A stretch of 64,000 nt of DNA from Tyto alba (Eukaryota > Chordata > Aves > Strigiformes > Tytonidae). The stretch is from positions 24,355,323-24,419,322 of the forward strand of contig NW_024881272.1 of NCBI RefSeq assembly GCF_018691265.1, given 5' to 3'. The position numbers were made by a program, and so were the translations under genes. Shown in pieces: positions 47,093-59,290 of this stretch (the first letter of the stretch is position 1; every line of letters begins with the position of its first letter). The notes below the pieces were generated by a model. That model was not told where the DNA came from. It did not search any database and saw only the letters and a program-made list of their open reading frames with translations.

Positions 47093-49499
47093 GTGAGTGT
47101 AAGGTGGATAGCCTTCGTTTTTCTGGTTTTGAGGAACCATAGTGTGCCACCTGATGTTCCCAGAAGCAGTGCTAGTCTGACGGTATTGTCATGGTACCAG
47201 GACAGGTAGGCATATTTGAAGCTTTTACCACTGAGAAGGGAAGCTGTGCTCCAACATGAAGCATGGACTTGGAGCTGTTCGTGTCCTGACTTGCTGCTGC
47301 TGTGTCCACAGAGGGCCTGTGGGGAGTTCTCCCCCAGATATCTGTGTGGATAGGTACCCAGTGACAAGGAATCAAGCCCATATTCCAAAGGGCTTTTCCA
47401 CGGTAAATTGCCTTCTTTTAAAATATGTAAATAGATATAGCCATGCTTTCTACCATATTCTAGTTACAGTGCATTTCCAGATGTGTGGTACATAACAGCC
47501 TAGACTAAAGCTGGGACTTAGGATGGGAGATGAAGATTCAAACTCAATTTAACCTGGCAAAAGCAATTGGCTTGTCAAGCTGTATTTTGATTTTTTATGA
47601 TTCCCCTTGCAAGATTTCTGCTACCAATGTGTCATGGAATCCTGCTTTTACTGGAGAAGTTACCTTATTGCTGCATCTTGGTTTCTGAGGGCAGCCCTTT
47701 ACATGGTCTCTCTCCCATTTTCTCCATGGTACCTGCATGCTCCACCTTCCATCTCTCCAGAAAAAGGGAATACAGCAGCCCCATGACTCAGCAGAAGCCT
47801 CACTGATGGAATTTCTTTCCCTTAAGATCCAGACTTCACCTTTGTATGGTTGCTAGCAGAAATCATGTCTCAGTTCCTGAGTTTTTTTACCTGCAGCCCT
47901 TCCAGCTGATTAAGAAGTTTAAGTCTCAGTGGTTGAATATACAGTAGTGCAGAGACTCCTGGCCATCTCCTTTCTTGTCCCTTTCTGTTTGCTGGATACC
48001 CTGCAGCCTAGTCTGAGGTAGAAACAAATGGTTTTATCTGCACTGTGCATTTGAGTAACAACCTCTATCCTCAACCTCCTTCCACATGCTGCTAGGGTGA
48101 CTTACTGCTCAGGCAGATTGGACGATCCAAGCCTAAGACTACAGGCTCTTCACTGCTGCCACAGACTGCATTAATTGGGATGGGGCAATGTTTTAAGTTG
48201 ATTATTGTCCAACAAAAAGTGTTGCCCCAAGATCGAGTGACAGACAAAACAGCTTGAATGAGGTGGAAGCAGTGAGGTAATCGTGGATTTTAAACAGATG
48301 GCATTTACATTTTGGGGATGAGGTCCATTGATAATTTGGGATGGGGAAAAAATCTGGTGGTAGCATTAAACTGACTTTACAGAAAGTTAGTGTTTGGGTT
48401 TTTTTGTTTGGTTTGGTTTTTTTAATATAGTTTGTTCTCCCGGTCCTGATTTGTGAGGTTATGTCCCTGGCACTTTTGGGGATCTCTGACAGTTCAGGCA
48501 GCCTGGCAAAGCATATGTTCACAGTCAGGGGCTAACTGGGGAAACTCCCTGCTGCAGAGGAAACTTTAACACTGCTTTGCTGTCTCGTCACTTTTCTTTT
48601 TACAAGGCTTTTTATTAGCATGTCCCAAATGTGGGCTGTCTGCTGTTCGATGCTTCTCAGTGAGCAGACTTTAGCCAAGGACCACTGAGTTTGGGAGCTT
48701 GCAGGTCAGTGCAGAAGCAGCTTTGTCCTTAGAGTGAGCCAACCGTTGCATGCTGTCTTGGTGGCAAGGACTCATCCCTTCATCTGCCAGCCTCTGTCTC
48801 AGCCACTGCTTGGCTTCCCTTTGGGCCTCCTGCCTCTCAGCCCAGCAACCCTCCACCCTCCCAGATCCACTCCTATTGAAAATCTTTAAACTGCAGGAGC
48901 TGAAAGGATTTGACATTTTCCAGAACACTTGAGCTCAAGTGATAAAATTGACATAGCTTTAATAATCTGATCAAAGAGGCTTTAGCTAGCACCTTTTGAA
49001 GGATCCCAGAATCCTTTCCAAACAACACTCGTGCTAACACCGCTGTGAAGTGGAGGGAGTGTGTATGTATGTGTGTGCGTGTATGCACACACACCTTGCT
49101 TCACAATAACCTTGCCCCGCTAAAGCTTCAGCTCTGCAAAAGGTGCGAAAAGTCAGCAAAAGCCAATAGAAATTACAGGAAAAGCCTTAAGTGTCTTGAG
49201 GAGTCTTTCCAGTAATGTTCATTTTTTGAAAGTAACAGGGAAAGCTTTTTATTTAAGGTGCTTTATTTCACTGAAGATCAGAAAACAAGATGGTGTTTCA
49301 GGTGGAGTATTCCTCTCTGCCTTTTTTTTTTCCCCTCTCCTTCTTTCCTTTGAGATTCGTGTGTGATAAATAGTTTCTGTCCTGCCATTTAAGCAGTCTG
49401 AATGCTCTGTGTGCTTGTCTGTGTGGAGGGGTTCTGTTAAATTAATTGATAACAGGGATCAGAGCTAGAAGCCTACAGAAAAGGAGGGGGAAGGGTTTC

Positions 49500-49870
49500 A
49501 CACTGTCTGGCTGTTTCCCACTCCACTGCTGAGCCATGATATATGGCGACCCAGCCCAACAGGCTAAATTGATTCATCTCTAGTTCCTGTTTCTTAATCT
49601 GGAGCTAAATTGGTTTCATTTTTCTTGTTTTGGGTGGTGCTTACAAGAAGTTTTTGGCAGCTTCACTTTATTCCATTGTTTGTAACTTTAATTTTTGCCT
49701 TTAAATCTGAGGGTTATTGATTGGCATGTTAAACCTCGTGTAGCGTCTGATTAGCATTTTTTAAATTGTCCGGAAGCACGTGGCTCACCACCTGTGTCAG
49801 CCGTGCTCTCCGTTTAGAGCAGTGGCTAATAGTGTTAGCAGCGATCTGTGCATTGATCCTTCTCTCATAA
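49500..49870. promoter_or_regulatory. Candidate conserved non-coding element
   Basis: AT-rich unique sequence with many homeodomain and Sox-like words (GCTAAATTGATTCATC near 49563, CCATTGTTTGTAAC near 49673, TTATTGATTGGCATG near 49714, TGATTAGCATTTTTTAAATTG near 49749). It is free of repeats and coding potential. Conservation could not be checked. Confidence 0.35.
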
Positions 49871-50316
49871 GAATGATGTTGCTTCCCCCTCCCCTCTTCC
49901 AAAAATAACTCAAGGCCAGGAGAGCGCTGTGGTTTTGTTTGTTTTTTAATCCGTTAATACAGTACAGCGAGAAGTCCTACTTTTGGCACGCAGCTGAAGC
50001 TCTTTGCTTGAGCAAATTAATTTAATCTAAACTTAGTTTTTTGTGGATAACCTAAACTTAGGTCTTTGCATGTAGAACAACTAGGCTTGGGCAAGTCTGC
50101 ATTTGTTGTCCCGCTCCTTGTGCTGTACCAGGTCATCAATAGCCTGGGCAGGTTGACCTTATCTGCTTTGTGTTGAACCTCAGATGGCAGCCACAGGTAA
50201 TGAGAGAGGTGATGCCTGCCCCACCTCTCCTTCCTCAGCCCTGCTGAACTTTTCCAGTCTTGCTGACGTGAGGTCTGGGGGACACCCTGGGGTGCTGAAG
50301 GCTCACGGGGAGAGGG

Positions 50317-50432
50317 AAAGGAGCGTCGCACCAGCTGAGCTCTGCCTGTCTGCTGAAGACCCCAGCCACTGTGAAGGCAGTAGCTGGGGTCTTCAGCAGA
50401 CAGACAGAGCTCAGCTGGTGCAATGCTCCTTT
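50317..50432. repeat. 116-nt near-perfect inverted repeat / RNA hairpin
   Basis: Positions i and j pair with i+j=100749. Arms 50317-50371 and 50378-50432 give 55 opposed positions: 51 Watson-Crick pairs, one G-T wobble (50325/50424) and three mismatches (50327/50422, 50345/50404, 50367/50382). The loop is the 6 nt at 50372-50377. Transcribed in either direction this would fold into a long, stable hairpin of pri-miRNA-like or longer length. It could instead be a recent inverted duplication of DNA with no RNA role. No mature miRNA seed was recognised. Confidence 0.95.
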
Positions 50433-50679
50433 ACCTTGATTTGAGATGCAGCTTTGATCAGAGAGAGCAAGCAGCTGGTCCCTAATCGCCCAGGCATCCT
50501 CCTCGACTCCTCCACCAACGTTGTACGCTCAACTGTTGTGCACAGAGAGCTGCAAAAAGCACCTTCCCTACAAAAAGTGTTCCTCCCCCTCCTTCCTGAG
50601 ATGCAGCCTGTGAGGGTCTGGTGCCATTTTGAAACCGAGGTTCCCCGGGGTTAAAAGCCAGCATCTTAATTCAGAGTGC

Positions 50680-51045
50680 CAATGTTCAATTTTGCTTTCT
50701 GCCACCAGACTAGATTGCAGGCCAGCGAGAGAGTCTGGGTTAGTGGCCCACTGGGTCACCTCCCATTTGTTTTCCTCAATTTTGTGTTGTCATAAATTCA
50801 TTCCAGCCCGTTGTGGTTGATCAGTTTATCTCCGCCGGGGCAGGGAGCGCTGCGAGCATGATATATGGCACAGAGCATTGTAGCCAGCCTCTCCATGAAT
50901 CACTCCAGCTGTTTGGTGTCAGCCCCAAAGCAAACAGGACCTGGCCGCTGAGCGTTGACTACGATGAGCTCAGTATGGGAAGAGACATGACGTATGAATG
51001 TTTATTTAATAATTCTCTAATATTTCCAGTGGAGTGTGGCTGTGC
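50680..51045. promoter_or_regulatory. Candidate conserved non-coding element
   Basis: Unique sequence with scattered CpGs and an AT-rich 3' part (GTTTATTTAATAATTCTCTAATATTTCC at about 51000-51027). It spans the start of a plus-strand frame (50813-51310) that ends in a Gly run produced by the following G tract, so I do not read it as a gene. Confidence 0.3.
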
Positions 51046-51049
51046 CTTT

Positions 51050-51086
51050 GGGGGGGGGGGGGGGGCAAGAGGCGGGGGGGGGAGGG
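51050..51086 (+). repeat. G-run cluster, G-quadruplex candidate
   Basis: G16 at 51050-51065 is followed by further G runs, including G8 (about 51074-51081) and GGG (51083-51085). Four or more G tracts in under 40 nt on the non-template strand could form a G-quadruplex in DNA or nascent RNA. Confidence 0.7.
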
Positions 51087-52767
51087 TTGAAGAGGGAAAC
51101 TCTAATCTGTTGGGGTGGGTCATAAATCAGGCAGACAACATCATTAATCAGGGATGGGACAGAAGTGGAAGGAGGTGGGACTGGAGCTGCCATCCTCAGT
51201 GGGAAGGGGGCTGTGCTCTTTTTTTTTGTAAAACAAATCTTGTTTCTGATTCTGCTTGGCCCCAGCCGCGCTGCCCGCATAATAGCAAACCCGGACACAA
51301 GGCTGTTTAAGTGAGTATGCTACCTACGCTATAAACCTTGCAATACGAGCCTGCCAAGCATTAAATCCCTTTATAATTATCTTCTTTATATAACACTTCA
51401 TGCTTATCATGCTTCATTGGATGAGATGCTTGTTGGGTTAAAAAGAGGGTTTTAAAGACAAAAAGCAATTGTATTTGTTTTATTTTTCCTGTCTCCTCTT
51501 TCCTCCCCTTCCCCCTTACCTCACCTCTTTCCAGTCCAGCTGTTCTGAAAGCATCAGCTCCAGAGGGGCTCTGGCGCAGCAGCACAGGAAGGAGAATCAG
51601 TTAAAATTAAACAAAGTTTAGGTTGGGATCCTTGTGTAAAGAGTCAAGTGTGTGAGAGCAGTCAGGCAGGTAGCAGTGCCTGTTGTGGGGACTCTGCTCC
51701 TGGGCAGATGGATCGAGATAGGAGCAGAGTGAGTGTGAAGCCAGAGGATTAGCAGAGGCCTGAAAGGGAAGGAGCCACGCTTAATCTGGTATGTCAAAGG
51801 GAAACAGAAGCTGCCGTGAATTCACACCAGAGGATAAGCACTCCCCAGCCCCTCTCCATAGTGTCACACCATTAATAGGCTTTGGTGGGAGACAAGAATG
51901 TCTTATAGCAAAGATGGAATTAAAAAATTAACTTGAGTCCTAAATGAACTAACCCTTTGTGCTCTGCTAAGAGAGAGCATGATGCTGCTGGTGGGTCCAG
52001 TACTTGATCAGCCAGTGTAAACTTGAGACAGGATCCAGGAAGCTGAACTGAAGCGTGGGATTGTCAGAGCCAGACTGAGAAAGCGCTGCTGGACTGTGCT
52101 TCTTGTGTCCAGATTTTTATCTTTATTAGGTTTTAGTCCTTCCTTTCAGTAATTCAGTAGTGTGTAATACGTGCTTGTAACATATACTGTGTTCAGTGTT
52201 GAAAGGGTGCATAGGTAGATGCTCCCTTTCTTTATGAAGCGAGACTTTGGTGTTACTTTACCCTCTGGGTCGTGGCAGTGGAGAGCAGTGTGCCAGTCTG
52301 CATTCCTTCATCCTGCTCCCACTTTTAACTGTTTGGTAGAAGTTGTGTGTGCCAACGATGGTCTTAAACGCTATTACCACTGCGCCAACTGAAATTGTAT
52401 CAGTGTCATGGATCATCACAGGCTAGTGGGTAACGAAGCTCAGCGAGGCAGGCTGACTGTACCAGCTCAGACCGGGAGGGGGATGGTGGTATCTCTGTTA
52501 AGTACAGCTGTGTCCAAAGGTTTGTTCTAACTTCTATGCCTTGGGGCAGTTTTCTGTAGATTTTGACATCTTCATATAGGCAGGGACTCTCATGTCTGTT
52601 GAACTTGCGATGTTTCAGAGCCGAAGCGTGTGCAAACCCAAGGTGGCTGCCAGCTTCAGAGGTAGTAGCGTCCCTGTCCCATCACTGGTGAAAATCCCAG
52701 AAAGGAATTTTATTCCTATGTTGGGGGCACAGTTTAGGCATCTTGCCATTTGTGTCTCTTCGTCTGC

Positions 52768-52806
52768 CCCTTCTTTTCTTTTTTTCTTTTTTTCTTTTTT
52801 TTTCTT
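52768..52806. repeat. Pyrimidine (CTTT)n-like simple repeat
   Basis: A T-rich tract with regularly spaced C (TTTTCTTTTTTTCTTTTT type), typical simple-sequence DNA. Confidence 0.8.
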
Positions 52807-53737
52807 AGTTTCAGAAATGCTGTTAACTTTAATTTGTGGAGTTGCTTCCTGGGAATGAAAAATCGATGGGGGGCTATCGCAGTGTGAAATTCGACTGTCA
52901 CTATTGAGCTATAGAGTTAGCAAGATGTCTTAGAAGGTAAAAAATAAATCGTGGCCCAGAAAGTGCTCAGCTGTGCTATTTCAAAGGGGATATGAGGCTG
53001 ATGGTCCGTTAGAGGGTACTTCAGTTAGATGGATGATGATTCCCTGTGAAATATTGGAGTTATTCCATAGGTAAGAGAAACTTTAGCTTATAAAACACAA
53101 ACAGCTCCCTTCTAGCAGACAAATTCTGCCCTTAGATGTGTGAGCAGCTTGTCAGAGAGAGGACTCGTCCCTAAAATTAGCCTGTTGTGTTTAACGTCTC
53201 TGGGGCATTGTAAATACTGCTGTGTTCCTTGAGGATGTGACTCTTTATTCATGTCCCTTACCTACACTGCAAGAATTAAGAGGCAGAGACTAGATTTTTG
53301 GTTTTGGGCTTTTTTTATTAGGAAATGTTTGTGTGGTGCCCAGATGCTCTCAAGAGAAAAGTAACAATTATTTTTACGTCAGCTGCGTTCCCTTTTTGGA
53401 TGGAAATGTTCCTTTGAAGAGCAGAAAAGGGATCGTGTGGTGCCCCGTTCGCTGCCAGTTTGCTCTAGCGCTCACACATCTGCTGAAGGGCAGCCCTGGT
53501 CTGCGTGCTGGCGTTAATAGGGCTACTGCTTTCTTTGGCACTGACTATTGTGGCAGGACTCAGTAAGTGTTTGTGCTGTGCCAGCTGCTGTATGACAAGA
53601 GGATTGTAATTACAGCTCTTGCTAGTTTATGCATTTCTTAGACTATAGTTAGTAAGTATAAATATGAAATGGTCCCCCAAAAAAACCTAGTTTGTATTAC
53701 TTCTCACTAAACCATGTCTGGGACAGCTAGAGTCTGT

Positions 53738-53935
53738 AATTATTTCTCTTACACTTGCATGCACAGTTGCAATACCGCTGAGGGGAGCTTACTGCTGCAA
53801 GAAGGAGTTTTAAGCCACATTTAGTTGGAGCTTGGTAAAGATTTCCCAGAGAATTTAATGACAGATGAATTAATTGTGCTTTCATATCTCCTCTGCCTCT
53901 AACACCGAACCCAGCACTGCCTTTACAGAAGCAGC
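53738..53935 (+). repeat. Unidentified ~200-bp element, copy A
   Basis: This copy begins AATTATTTCTCTTACACTTG and ends CTTTACAGAAGC. It aligns along its whole length to the reverse complement of 55572-55771 at roughly 85% identity by eye with few small indels. It is AT-rich with no recognisable SINE promoter boxes, terminal repeats or coding frame. It may be a copy of an ancient interspersed element, or one half of an inverted duplication. Confidence 0.85.
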
Positions 53936-55269
53936 ATAACAACAAGTAATGTAATTAATAGTTTAACATCCGTGTTGTTTTTTGCCCTCACTTCAGTTAT
54001 AAAGCTTGTCCTAACCTTACTTGCTCCCCACCGCTGCAGGCACCTCATCCTATTTCTCCATTCACTACTACTTTCTTCCTTTTTGATGATTTCTGTCCGC
54101 AAAAAGCTGCAGTTTCCCACTCAATTGCATAAGCATTCCTGCTTTTCCCTCAGATAGCCAGCTCATGACCTGTCCTTCCTCTGCATTGCTGGTTTCCTCT
54201 TCCAGCTCTGGGACCACAATTGCTTATGTGATACTAATGTGCTGTGGCCTCCTTTAATAGCCTCATGTTTCTTTTTGAAGGCATGATTACCTTAAACGAT
54301 GCTAATTCTGATCCTTTCTTTCCCTCTAAAGGAAACAGCAACAGTGTAAAAGTTCTAGGGCGGCAGCAGCCGTTGTAGGAAGCTGTCTGGAGGATGTGTT
54401 ATCGCACTGCCCTTGTGTACCTCCAATCAGCAGTCATGAATGGAAGTTCTGGAAAGCATATCACCTCCACGGTAAAGCCTTAAAAGGCTGCAGATGAATC
54501 CAAGCGCTGCTGTAGTAGCATAGATATTTCCTGTTTATTTCGGCTGTTTGGATGCAGGCCATGGGAGTAGAAGGCATTTCATTGTGCACAGAGGCTGGCT
54601 GCAAGACTCGGTGCATGTCCAACCTTCTGAACACCTTTCAGCCCTAGGAATTTGCTATTCCTCTTTCACTGCAAGGATATTTTATAATTTTGTGTCCTGA
54701 TTGTCCAACCAAAGCTACCAATAGTCCCAGACCACCTCCAGGCCACAGTAAGATGGTGGGTTACAGCTACCGTAAGTCTTCCAGGAGAAAAATATACCTG
54801 CTTAGCTATATGTGGAGCTTGATCACAATCCAAACGTGTTTACTTGTGCATGGAGGCAAGTTTCAGTAGGCTGGAACCTCTAACCCATGTGCCTCAGCAG
54901 GGAGAGGAGCTGCATTTTCCATTTCTACTGCCTGCCTTTTGTGGACCTGGCTTCTGTTAAGATAGAGACCATGATGCACCTTCACAGATCTGTTAAGAAT
55001 ACAATTAGGGTCACCAAGATGAAGGATACATTTGAAAAGTAAGCTGAGATATTAATACGTTAGATGTGCAATTATTTCCCTTTTGGAACTTAGTTTAGAG
55101 AATCATTTTCTAACTCAGCCTGTGCTGCCTCAACAAAACCTTGCTGCTGCAAAATACTTTTCCATAGCATGGCTTTTTTCTTTATCACCAAAGCTGCTCC
55201 AGTAAAGCAATGGGATTGCATTTATTTTCTCTTTGGAACAGGGGACACAGTGTCTAAATCGAAATCAGA

Positions 55270-55570
55270 ATGACCCATGCATTCTTTCTCCCAGCTTTCA
55301 TGTCGAACCATAATTGCTCAAATGGCACATTTAAAATTTTGGCGCAAGCTCAGACTTTCACTAGCCGCCTTTTTAAATCAGTCCCAGTGGCCAGCGGATA
55401 CTGCGTAGCCCTACAAATGCATCTAAACATGCTGACTCCGAGGCTCCTTCTATTCCGAATGATCAGCGGTGCCATCTGTCACTGTTTTGATTGGGGCTGG
55501 GCACATGTGTCTCAGCGAAACACGGGCCAAAAAAAAGAGAGAGAGAAAGAGCCAGCGCCTGAATTTACTT
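55270..55570. promoter_or_regulatory. Candidate conserved non-coding element next to element copy B
   Basis: Unique sequence with retained CpGs (GGCGCAAGC, AGCCGCC, GCGTAGCC and ACTCCGAGG between 55341 and 55444). It is followed by a purine-rich AAAGAGAGAGAG tract. The overlapping plus frame (55270-55626) shows no domain. Function is inferred from composition. Confidence 0.3.
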
Positions 55571-55571
55571 C

Positions 55572-55771
55572 CCGCTTCTGTAAAGACATTGTTGGGTTCT
55601 GTGTTATAGAGGCGGAGGAGATATGAAAGCATAATGAATTCTTCTGTCATTATATTCTTTGGGGAACCTTTACCCAAGTCCCTACTAAATGCGGCTTAAA
55701 ACGCCTTCTCGGAGCAGTAAGCTCCCCTCAGTGGTATTGCGACGGTGCATGCAAGTGTAAGAGAAATAATT
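55572..55771 (-). repeat. Unidentified ~200-bp element, copy B (inverted)
   Basis: This is the reverse-complement partner of 53738-53935. The shared words include ATTATTTCTCTTACACTTGC, CTGAGGGGAGCTTACTGCT and GCTTTCATATCTCCT in the same order. Copy B retains more CpGs than copy A (for example GCCGCAT against GCCACAT, CGTCGCA against AGTTGCA). The flanking sequences do not match, so the duplicated unit is limited to about 200 bp. Confidence 0.85.
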
Positions 55772-55895
55772 CCTCGGTGGGGAAAAAAAGAGACAACATT
55801 TTTGGTTTGCATCAAGATGAAATTAGTCAGAAGCAAACTCTGAATTTGGCAAGCAGATGCCGGTATTAACAAGTTGTGCAAGCAAGTATAAAATA

Positions 55896-55921
55896 GAGGC
55901 GCTCGTGACTGAGAGCGCCTC
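55896..55921. repeat. Perfect 9-bp inverted repeat
   Basis: GAGGCGCTC at 55896-55904 and GAGCGCCTC at 55913-55921 are exact reverse complements around an 8-nt loop. This is a GC-rich hairpin in an AT-rich, unique-looking stretch. Confidence 0.9.
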
Positions 55922-58819
55922 GGCATCGTGTGTGTGTGCCCTTGCATGCACCCCGCTCCAAATTCACAACTTAGAACACAGAAATTAGAATGGGGAACAT
56001 TGCATTATTCATAACTTGGCAACCATAAACCAGGGCATTTTGCCAAAATAAACTATTCTCTATAATTACAGGTGAAGCGACATTCTTTAATATCTTACAA
56101 TACAAAAACATACATTAATCAAGGAAAGAGGGCTTTTTTTTTTTTCCTAGAGGACAATAAATTAGCATCCTTGCCAATTTCCTCAATACGTGTGACAATG
56201 TTTTACAGGATTATAAGTCAGCCTTTTAAAAGGAGGTTAGTCTAAAAACAAATAAACCCAATAAATGAGATTTTTAGCTAAATAAAGGGGAAGCCAGCTC
56301 CTAAAACGTTGATGTCTTGCCAGAAGATTTGGTTTCACCACTGGCACTCTCACAGACTGAGGGTCTAAACTTCACTTGGTGTGATTTGACAGGGCTCTGC
56401 TGCAAACAGCTTTGCTGGGCAGTTTTCTACTGCTAGGGATCTGGCCCCTTCTGCTGTAGCCAGCTCATCTAGTGAAATAAAATCGCAGTGCAGCGTGCCA
56501 GTCCAGTAGCCCGCATGTTCTGGGGTGATTCGCAGTCAATCTGCCACCAGTGCCTGATACTGGACTTCTTTCAGAGATTTAACATACTAAAAATGCTTGA
56601 GCTGTGTCTGTTTCCTTTTAAAACCACCTGTGACTTTTCTTTTTAAATAATTACTTATCAGTGTGTTATGCTTGTTAGTAACAAACTTTCAGCTTTGTTA
56701 TGTTTTTGCACTCCAGCAAGTGCAAAAGGCCCTTTTTGTCTCTATGTCTCCCACTGACTTCAGTAGTGCTCACCCATATCTGCCAAAATAAACTCCTGGT
56801 ATTGTTAGCTGTAGCACTTGCTGCAGGTGATGCTTGCTAAATTGAAAGAGGGGGCGGATTCTTTTCCCAGGTTGAGAACAGGAGTAGCTCTTGTCGCAGA
56901 AAGCTTAGGGTTGATTTTAGTTAGTGTTTGAAACTCAGATAGTGAGGGAGTTGTGTTGAAGACAATGTTTGAGTGAGAGCCAAGACAAGCGTCATCATGC
57001 TCTGCCATTCTGCAGTGCTACTGATGTCAAAACAGCTATGCACAGCATGTTACAGGCTAATAAAACATGGACTCTTCTCTGAAACAGTTGCCCTCTCACC
57101 CAAACGTAAATTGGCTGTGAGAGAAGGCTTGCAATTAAATGATTGTGCACTGATGTTGGGGTCATTTTTTGGATCATTTTATCAAGTTTTAAAGATTTGT
57201 GCCCTGCAAAGCGAGGACTGCAGTAGGCTTTCTCTTCTGCAGCACAGTAGTGGTTATGATAATTGTCAACTGCAGCCATGGTTGGATATGGCCAGGAGCA
57301 ATTTCTCTGCTCCTGGAGTCTTAGTTTAGCTTGACTGTGCCTTCAAAGCATCGACCAGTCTGTTTCTAATATTTATGATATGTAAGCTGCTAGCGACCTG
57401 ACCTCTGCCCCCAGTGCAGGGAAAGAGCATGTATGTTCTGCTGGGATCAGGTTCTCCACCTCGGACAAGGGAAAATAAAGGCTTTGTTTAAAAATAAAGA
57501 CATCACTCTCTGGTTTGTCAGTGGTACTGTACGTTTTCCCCTCTGCCACTCTGTGTTTACAGGCATACAAAACCAAAAATAAATGTATGAGGAAGAGAGA
57601 AGAAGGTCAGAATATCAAGTGTCAAAAGTAGCCCATGAAATTTTATTGGTGGTGCATTTAATCAGTGCTAAGCATTTTTTACAAGGTACATACAAACAGT
57701 GGAATTGTAAAAATTTATGGAATGCTGTGTACAGTGTGGCCGTTTATGAAGAAAGGAAAATTTATATCCAGTTGAAATAAACCAAAGGGGAATGCTTTAT
57801 GGAGACTCCTCAACATCAAGTGAGATCTGGGTAAGGGGAGGATGGGGGTATTTGCAGGGGCTTACTGATCTTTGAGGTGTTTTTCTGCTTCTTCAGCAGC
57901 TAACAGTTTGCATCTTTCTGTGGCTCTCAAATAGGCAGGATTCTGGATGCAGTGATGGTATGGTGTTTTGGTTTTTTCTGTACAGTGGAAAGGAAACACA
58001 AGTGAACAGCTGCTACTGGTATCTCTGGTATGAGGCCCTCGCTCTTGGGCTCATTCCAGTCCAACAGTTTCTTGAGCAGCCCTTAATATCCAGCTGTGAA
58101 GGGTTAACTGAAGCCAATCACTTTGACATCAGCATTTTTTTGTTTCCTTTTTGGTCCAGTATTTTGTTGATGATAAAGCACAGACTTAGTCAATTGAGAG
58201 ATTCCAGAGCTGCAGAATCAGAGATAATTTAATTAACGGAATTGCTTGTGATTGCCCACTGGGACAGCGGGTAGGAATTGCTCGATTTAATTTGGAGAAA
58301 CAAAGATCACATGCATGCTAATGTTTAACAAATAACCAGTGTTTGGGTTAAAGTTTTTTTTTGCCAAGAGGGGGCAGCTGATGCCCAGGGGAGATCTCCC
58401 AGGAGGTGATTGCTGAGTAACAGCTCAAAGCTACAGATAGGTCCTTTTTCCTCTTCCACGGTATTTTTGTGCCTTCCTTCTGGCCTTTTACCAGAACAAA
58501 GCAAGGATTTGCTCAGAGGAAGAAAGTTTGTTCTTATTTTCAGTGCTCAGGGGAAAATGCTACGAACATTAGAAAAACATACAGTGGGCACAAAGACTGA
58601 AAACTGTAGTCTTGCTCTCTGGTACCTAGCGTCCTCAACTGTGACTGCCATATTGTTGAAGAGTTAACCACAAGCTCCAGAGGGAAGTACAGGACTAAGC
58701 TTCTTCCACGAGGAGCCCTCCCTTCATGTTTTTGCTCAACATTCTCACTCAGTCTCCCCTGTTTGTGGTGATGTAGGTCCAGAGCGAGTAGAGCGTGGAT
58801 GTGCCCTCCTGATACGTCC

Positions 58820-59290
58820 TGAGCCAGGGAGGACAGTTCAGGTGTCGGCGAGGCCGCGGGCACCTGCCGGAGAAGCGCCAGCGCTGGGGCTCGAGGCGTT
58901 GCTGTTGGCAGCAGTTGTGCTCAGCAGATCTCTCTGGAGGCTGATAAATGACGTTATCCAAACACGTCAAATCAGAGCGCTGAGGCGCAAAATTGTTAAA
59001 AAGAGTCTGCCTACATCCAACACGAGGTCAAGACAAAGCGGGGAGAGCAGGGCTGTGGAAGCCAATTCCTTCTTCCCTGTAATTCCCTCTGCCTCACTTG
59101 GCAGGGTAACTTGTACGCAGCCTTGCCCTGTCCGTGGAGCTTGGCTCTCTGACCCTCGCTCCACCCCAGCGTTACCTTGTAAAAATACTGCCCAGGCTGC
59201 TCCCAGCTGTGTCCGGGCAAGCGCGCACGAGGCTTACACACAAGACAGAAGCCTGAGGGAGTTCCCAAGATTGCTGCTGCAGGAAGAGTT
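58820..59290. other. Moderately CpG-rich intronic patch
   Basis: CpG density rises around 58845-58900, and GC-rich sequence continues to about 59290. Overlapping frames on both strands (plus 58842-59315, minus 59011-59403) are uninterrupted but have no domain or splice context. It may be a small orphan CpG island or a GC-rich segment only. Confidence 0.35.

Noticed and set aside
49050..49096. TG/CA-rich tract that could be a functional Z-DNA element
   Set aside because: A short interrupted microsatellite with nothing to distinguish it from ordinary simple sequence.
50813..51310. 165-codon plus frame
   Set aside because: It is broken up by a Gly run from the G16 tract and has no domain. The region looks like non-coding regulatory DNA.
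53031..53060. Possible C/D snoRNA (GATGATG)
   Set aside because: No convincing D box or terminal stem at the required distance.
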